DNA of 10,485 bases, from contig JAFQVU010000124.1 in assembly GCA_017407885.1 (NCBI GenBank), forward strand, positions 1 to 10,485, written 5' to 3'. The notes below the pieces were generated by a model. The model was not told where the DNA came from and searched no databases. It was given only the letters and a program-made list of their open reading frames with translations. A program made the position numbers and the translations under genes. This DNA comes from Clostridia bacterium. GTDB lineage: Bacteria; Bacillota_A; Clostridia; Oscillospirales; CAG-272. This document shows, one piece after another, positions 6,861 through 10,485 of the stretch (position 1 is the first letter of the stretch; each line of letters begins with the position of its first letter).

Positions 6861-8252
6861 ATGAGTACTGCCGTTAAAAAAACGTCTTCAAATCAAATAG
6901 ATATGTGCGAAGGCGCACTTTTTCCGAAATTTCTGCGTTTCGCCATACCGGTAATGCTGGCAAACATGCTTCAAACACTCTTCAATGCCGCAGACATGGC
7001 AATAATCGGTGTATTTTGCGGAGATGTATCCCTTGCCGCAATCAGCTCGACCGGTTCGCTTTGCGCCTTTTTGACGGGTCTTCTCATGGGACTTTCCGTT
7101 GGCTCAAATGTTCTTGCCGCACGGTTCTTCGGTGCAAAGGATGATAGCCATCTTTCAAAAACCGTACATACATCTCTCGTTATTTCCCTTATCGCAGGCA
7201 TACTCGTCACAGTGATAGGACTGATTTTCGCGCCTATGCTTCTTGAGGCAATGAATGTTCCGGACAACGTACTGCCGCTTTCAAAAACATATCTGTTTAT
7301 ATACTTCCTCGGCATCACACCGACGATAATCTTCAACTATGCCGCCGCGGTACTCCGTGCTGTGGGCGATACCAAACGCCCCCTCTATTATCTCATGTTC
7401 GCAGGAGTGCTCAATGTGCTGCTCAACATCCTCTTTGTAACAGTAATTAAGCTTGATGTTGCAGGCGTAGCAATTGCCACGGTAATATCCCAGACACTTG
7501 CTATGATACTGATAATCCGCTGTCTGCTTCGTGAAACAGGCGCGATGCGTTTCGAGTGGAAAAAACTCGCTCTCGACAAATCCATCGCTCTTCAGATTAT
7601 TCGCATAGGACTTCCCGCAGGTCTCCAGACCTCACTATTTTCAGTATCAAATATCGCAATTCAATCCTCTATAAACGTATTCGGCGATGCTGCAATTTCG
7701 GGAAGCGGAGCAATGGCAACAATTGAAAGTATCGCGTATGTCGCCATGAACGCATGGACTACAGTCGTCGTCTCATCTACCTCGCAAAACTTTGGTGTAC
7801 GAAACCATAAGCGCATAATAAACTCACAGCTTCTCGGTCAGGCTTGTGTAATTGCAGTCGGAGTATTTTTTGCGATAATATATTCAATATTCGGAAAAAC
7901 GCTCCTCGGAATGTTTGTTGATTCTCCAGAGGCGCTCGAAGCCGGACTGCTCAGAATGAACTATATCGGAAAGATGTATTTCACCTGCGGAATAATGGAC
8001 GTGTTAACATCGGGACTCCGTGGGCTCGGACGGTCGTTTCTTCCCATGCTTGTGAGTCTTTTCGGCTCGGTGCTTCTGCGTATAGTATGGGTAAATACAG
8101 TATTCCTGATTCCAGAATATCACACTCTTTCAACGGTATTTTTCATTTACCCCGTGTCGTGGATACTCACATCCTCGGTACTTCTCATAATGTTTATATT
8201 CTCATACAGAAAAACTGTCCGCCAGTTTACATGCGAGTACAGTATGTTATGA
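6861..8252 (+). CDS. MATE-family efflux transporter (Na+ or H+ driven antiporter)
   Basis: The 463-residue polytopic protein matches the usual MATE length (about 440-470, twelve membrane helices in two similar halves). Family signatures include a first helix AIPVMLANMLQTLFNAADM (28-46), a GSNVLAARFFGAKD loop (81-94) and LRAVGDTKRPLYYLMFAGVL (165-184). The second half starts near 243 with LQIIRIGLPAGLQTSLFSVS (244-263). It continues with SQNFGVRNHKR (308-318), the counterpart of the ARFFGAKD loop, and SGLRGLGRSFLPM (384-396). Such transporters export cationic drugs, dyes or metabolites using a sodium or proton gradient. The substrate and coupling ion cannot be told here. The gene is monocistronic, divergent from the peptidase-pyk operon, and ends at a shared hairpin. 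No transcriptional regulator lies beside it. Confidence 0.93.
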   Translation: MSTAVKKTSSNQIDMCEGALFPKFLRFAIPVMLANMLQTLFNAADMAIIGVFCGDVSLAAISSTGSLCAFLTGLLMGLSVGSNVLAARFFGAKDDSHLSKTVHTSLVISLIAGILVTVIGLIFAPMLLEAMNVPDNVLPLSKTYLFIYFLGITPTIIFNYAAAVLRAVGDTKRPLYYLMFAGVLNVLLNILFVTVIKLDVAGVAIATVISQTLAMILIIRCLLRETGAMRFEWKKLALDKSIALQIIRIGLPAGLQTSLFSVSNIAIQSSINVFGDAAISGSGAMATIESIAYVAMNAWTTVVVSSTSQNFGVRNHKRIINSQLLGQACVIAVGVFFAIIYSIFGKTLLGMFVDSPEALEAGLLRMNYIGKMYFTCGIMDVLTSGLRGLGRSFLPMLVSLFGSVLLRIVWVNTVFLIPEYHTLSTVFFIYPVSWILTSSVLLIMFIFSYRKTVRQFTCEYSML

Positions 8253-8262
8253 TATTAAAATC

Positions 8263-8297
8263 AAAGAATCCGGCTTGCAATGCAAGCCGGATTCTTT
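8263..8297. terminator. Bidirectional terminator between the MATE gene and the mgtC-like gene
   Basis: A perfect 17-bp inverted repeat (8263-8279 with 8281-8297, centre A8280) is GC-rich in the middle, with AAA and TTTT flanks. It follows the MATE stop by 10 bases, and its right end overlaps the stop codon (8297-8299) of the convergent minus-strand gene. On the minus strand the tail reads TTTGATTTTAAT. Confidence 0.93.
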
Positions 8298-9028
8298 TAC
8301 ATAAGTTCTTCTATATATCGCACATACTCCGGAGAAGCGAGGGCTTCAATAATCTCACGGTGTGTCTTGTATTTTTTGAGATCCCTGCCAACCACAGTCA
8401 GCGAAACTGTATAAACCGATATACCCGAATTGTGGTACGCGGGATTAGGTTCAATGTCGTCAATGCGAAGTCCAAGCGCGCGTATAGCAGCCGTAAAATC
8501 CGGAAGATCGCGGCGGCTCGAAAGCTCAAGATGTATCTCAAAGTGATCCGAACGGTTTTTAAGATATGCCTCAAATTTTGGAAAGAGAGACAAACAGCAA
8601 ATAAGTGCCGCAAATCCAATCAAAGTTACGCCGTACATTCCTGCGCCGGCGGTGATACCGATAACGCCGCATGCCCACAGTCCAACAGATGTAGTAAGTC
8701 CCTTTATCTGGTTTTTCGAGCTGTAAAGTATTGAATTTGAGCTGATTATCGCCGAACCTATTACAGCGGCAGTGCTGACAATAGGGAATGCTGATCCATA
8801 CTCACTCATCAGATAAACGTCCGTAAGCATTGCAAAACATCCCGAAAGCGACACAAGCATAAATGTGCGAAGTCCTGCGGAATGGCGTTTGCTTGAGCGC
8901 TCACAACCGATAAATGCTGCAAGCAGTACTGTCAACGCAATTCGGATAAGTATAGATCCGAGTGTCAGTTCAGCCGCCCATTCGCCGATCAGCTTTACTA
9001 TCGGATCACCGATTTGAAATAATATCAT
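8297..9028 (-). CDS. MgtC/SapB-family membrane protein
   Basis: The 243-residue protein has a hydrophobic N-terminal half and a soluble C-terminal half, as in MgtC. Family motifs are GCERSSKRHSAGLRTFMLVS (41-60; the family has GxERExRxxxAGLRTHxLV), a glycine-rich segment at 87-100, and IKGLTTSVGLWACGVIGITA (108-127) followed by GAGMY. Residues about 161-243 look like the ACT-like regulatory domain (DHFEIHLELSSRRDL ... DLKKYKTHREIIEAL). MgtC proteins support growth in low magnesium and inside host cells, in Salmonella partly by inhibiting the F-type ATP synthase; many Firmicute members are uncharacterised. The usual GAGxI segment reads GSAII here. GGAGGG (9035-9040) lies 6 bases before the ATG. 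It sits 31 bases downstream of the antiporter gene on the same strand, in an apparent operon. The family is clear; its physiological role here is inferred. Confidence 0.92.
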   Translation of the reverse strand: MILFQIGDPIVKLIGEWAAELTLGSILIRIALTVLLAAFIGCERSSKRHSAGLRTFMLVSLSGCFAMLTDVYLMSEYGSAFPIVSTAAVIGSAIISSNSILYSSKNQIKGLTTSVGLWACGVIGITAGAGMYGVTLIGFAALICCLSLFPKFEAYLKNRSDHFEIHLELSSRRDLPDFTAAIRALGLRIDDIEPNPAYHNSGISVYTVSLTVVGRDLKKYKTHREIIEALASPEYVRYIEELM

Positions 9029-9059
9029 AATGTTCCCTCCAAATAATTAAACCGACGTG

Positions 9060-10448
9060 TCAACGGCGGAATTTGTCCCTGTAAAGTCCCGGGCGTGCGG
9101 ACATTGCCTGTTCCTCTGCCGCCTCGGTAAAAGCTTTCTCCTCCGCGCCAATCGGCGGAAGCGTAAGCGCATTTTCCTCGCGTATTTTCTTTATTCTGTC
9201 AATAAGCTCCGCGGCATCTGGCGGCGGCGCTTCCGGAACATCCTCGCCGCCAATCGAATTTGAAAGGGACAGCGACAGCTTTGCAAGCGGCGGACCAACG
9301 AATTCGTAAAGGATACTCGCAAGGACGATCACCGTTTCAAGCGTACTTCCGACCTCTCCTCCGAGCGAACGGGCACCGAGTGCCGCAAGACCGATTGCCA
9401 CGCCTGCCTGCGGTATCAGCGCAAGTCCTAAAAATTTACGAACCTCGGGCGGTCTACGAAGCAACGCGCTTCCGACAAAAGCGCCGGCGTACTTTGTTAC
9501 AAGACGAACACCAAAATATACAAGTCCGATAACGATAAGCGGTACTCCGTCGAATGTTCCGCCGTGAGTAAGAGCCGCAAAATTAAAGTTCAGTCCCGAG
9601 CGGACAAAATATATAAGCAGCAGCGGCGGATTGAAGTATGCAAGCTGCAAAAAGAGTTTACCGTCGCCGGTAAGATTAATGTAAACCGTACCTATCGCCA
9701 TGCATCCGAGCAATGGAGAGACATCAAGGACCGCGCACACTCCGCAGAATGCAAACAAAATACCAACAGATATTATAAGTCTGTTGTCAGTCGAACGCTT
9801 CGTTCCGAGAAAAAGTTTAAGAAGCGCGCCAAACATAACACCGAGTACCACTGCGGCAAGATTTTTTCCTATCGGAACAAGCACCGCCGCCCCATCAAAT
9901 CCGCCTGCGGTCGCCGCAAGTGCAACGGATATTGCAACACTGTAAGCGATAAGTCCTATGACATTATCGAACGCCATGACCTGCAGAAGAGTATCAACGA
10001 ATCCACCCCGTGCACGTGTCTGACGAATAGTCATCATCGTCGATGCCGGAGCAGTCGCCGCGGCAAGGGATGCGAGCACTACAGACAGCGAAAAATCAAG
10101 TCCGAGCAGAAAATACATAACCGAGAACATTACCGTCGAAACGATGCACGCTTCGATAAGAGTAACGCCTGCCGCTGCCGCACCGCACCTTTTGAGAGCA
10201 GACAGCTTGAAAAATTCACCTACCCCAAATGCTATAAAAGCAAGTGAGATATCCGACACAAATTCCGTACCCTCAATAATCGACTGCGGAACAACATTAA
10301 AGCATGCCGGGCCCAGAAGAACACCAACAACTATGTAAGCTGTAACATTCGGAAGATGAAGCCGCTTTGTAAGGCGAGTCATTGCAAATCCGCCCATCAG
10401 CATAAGAGCCACCGAAATGATTATCGTTGCCGCAGATATCTCCCCCAT
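9060..10448 (-). CDS. Kef/CPA2-like cation:proton antiporter without RCK domain
   Basis: The 462-residue protein has a membrane domain of about 12 helices up to residue 397. CPA2 features are HLPNVTAYIVVGVLLGP (31-47), SLAFIAFGVGEFF (68-80), the unwound-helix-like segment ASLAAATAPASTMMTIRQTR (126-145), FDNVIGLIAYS (160-170), and IPQAGVAIGLAALG (345-358). The ion-binding site of this family is usually DD; here it reads D161-N162. The C-terminus is a short charged tail (402-462, with acidic stretches and a basic RDKFRR end) in place of the TrkA-N/RCK domain of KefB/KefC. It probably exchanges Na+ or K+ for protons in the cell membrane. The start at 10448 is chosen because AAAGGGG (10455-10461) lies 6 bases upstream; an in-frame ATG at 10469 has no ribosome binding site. 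It is cotranscribed with the mgtC-like gene. Confidence 0.9.
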   Translation of the reverse strand: MGEISAATIIISVALMLMGGFAMTRLTKRLHLPNVTAYIVVGVLLGPACFNVVPQSIIEGTEFVSDISLAFIAFGVGEFFKLSALKRCGAAAAGVTLIEACIVSTVMFSVMYFLLGLDFSLSVVLASLAAATAPASTMMTIRQTRARGGFVDTLLQVMAFDNVIGLIAYSVAISVALAATAGGFDGAAVLVPIGKNLAAVVLGVMFGALLKLFLGTKRSTDNRLIISVGILFAFCGVCAVLDVSPLLGCMAIGTVYINLTGDGKLFLQLAYFNPPLLLIYFVRSGLNFNFAALTHGGTFDGVPLIVIGLVYFGVRLVTKYAGAFVGSALLRRPPEVRKFLGLALIPQAGVAIGLAALGARSLGGEVGSTLETVIVLASILYEFVGPPLAKLSLSLSNSIGGEDVPEAPPPDAAELIDRIKKIREENALTLPPIGAEEKAFTEAAEEQAMSARPGLYRDKFRR

Positions 10449-10454
10449 GATATT

Positions 10455-10461
10455 CCCCTTT
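10455..10461 (-). promoter_or_regulatory. Ribosome binding site that fixes the antiporter start
   Basis: AAAGGGG on the minus strand ends 6 bases before the ATG at 10448, which argues against the in-frame ATG at 10469. Confidence 0.82.
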
Positions 10462-10468
10462 CTATGCA

Positions 10469-10480
10469 TTGCGTACGCAA
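10469..10480. repeat. 12-base perfect palindrome upstream of the antiporter gene
   Basis: TTGCGTACGCAA reads the same on both strands and lies 21 bases before the antiporter start. It could be a small operator or chance; the promoter itself is beyond the window edge. Confidence 0.35.
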
Positions 10481-10485
10481 AGTAC

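Noticed and set aside
9564..10247. Open frame of 227 codons on the plus strand, antisense to the antiporter
   Set aside because: The product is extremely Lys/Arg/Cys-rich, as expected from reading hydrophobic membrane codons in reverse. The minus-strand antiporter frame is clearly real.

Overview
The window looks like chromosomal DNA of an anaerobic, low-to-mid GC Firmicute, most likely an uncultured Clostridia/Oscillospirales-type bacterium. The evidence is strong AAAGGAG/GGAGGG ribosome binding sites, an S-layer-homology (SLH) surface protein, the long Gram-positive form of pyruvate kinase with a C-terminal PEP-utiliser-like domain, and compact spacing with U-tailed hairpin terminators. The genus cannot be read from the sequence. 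I see no rRNA, tRNA, CRISPR array, insertion sequence or prophage gene, and no gene-free stretch longer than about 260 bases.

Layout. Positions 1-2472 (+) hold the 3' part of a large SLH cell-surface protein, closed by a strong terminator. Positions 2645-2995 (+) are a single-gene unit: a near-perfect promoter, an 87-residue hydrophobic membrane protein and a terminator. Positions 3141-4003 (+) are a translationally coupled pair: a small one-pass membrane protein and a compact M50 (site-2-type) intramembrane metalloprotease whose GTG start overlaps the upstream stop. A bidirectional terminator separates this pair from a convergent two-gene operon on the minus strand (6644 to 4054): a zinc M20/M28-like exopeptidase followed, with an ATGA overlap, by pyruvate kinase. 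From the same intergenic region a MATE efflux transporter (6861-8252, +) is transcribed divergently. A second bidirectional hairpin ends both the MATE gene and a convergent minus-strand operon (10448 to 8297) of a Kef/CPA2-like cation:proton antiporter and an MgtC/SapB-family membrane protein.

How the genes fit together. The theme is the cell envelope and membrane: surface layer, small membrane proteins, intramembrane proteolysis, drug or metabolite efflux, ion homeostasis. Pyruvate kinase is the one central-metabolism gene, paired with a peptidase. Most of the content is ordinary housekeeping or accessory membrane biology. The best candidates for something undescribed are the small-protein/M50 pair, the isolated 87-residue membrane protein, and the antiporter with a DN instead of DD motif coupled to MgtC.
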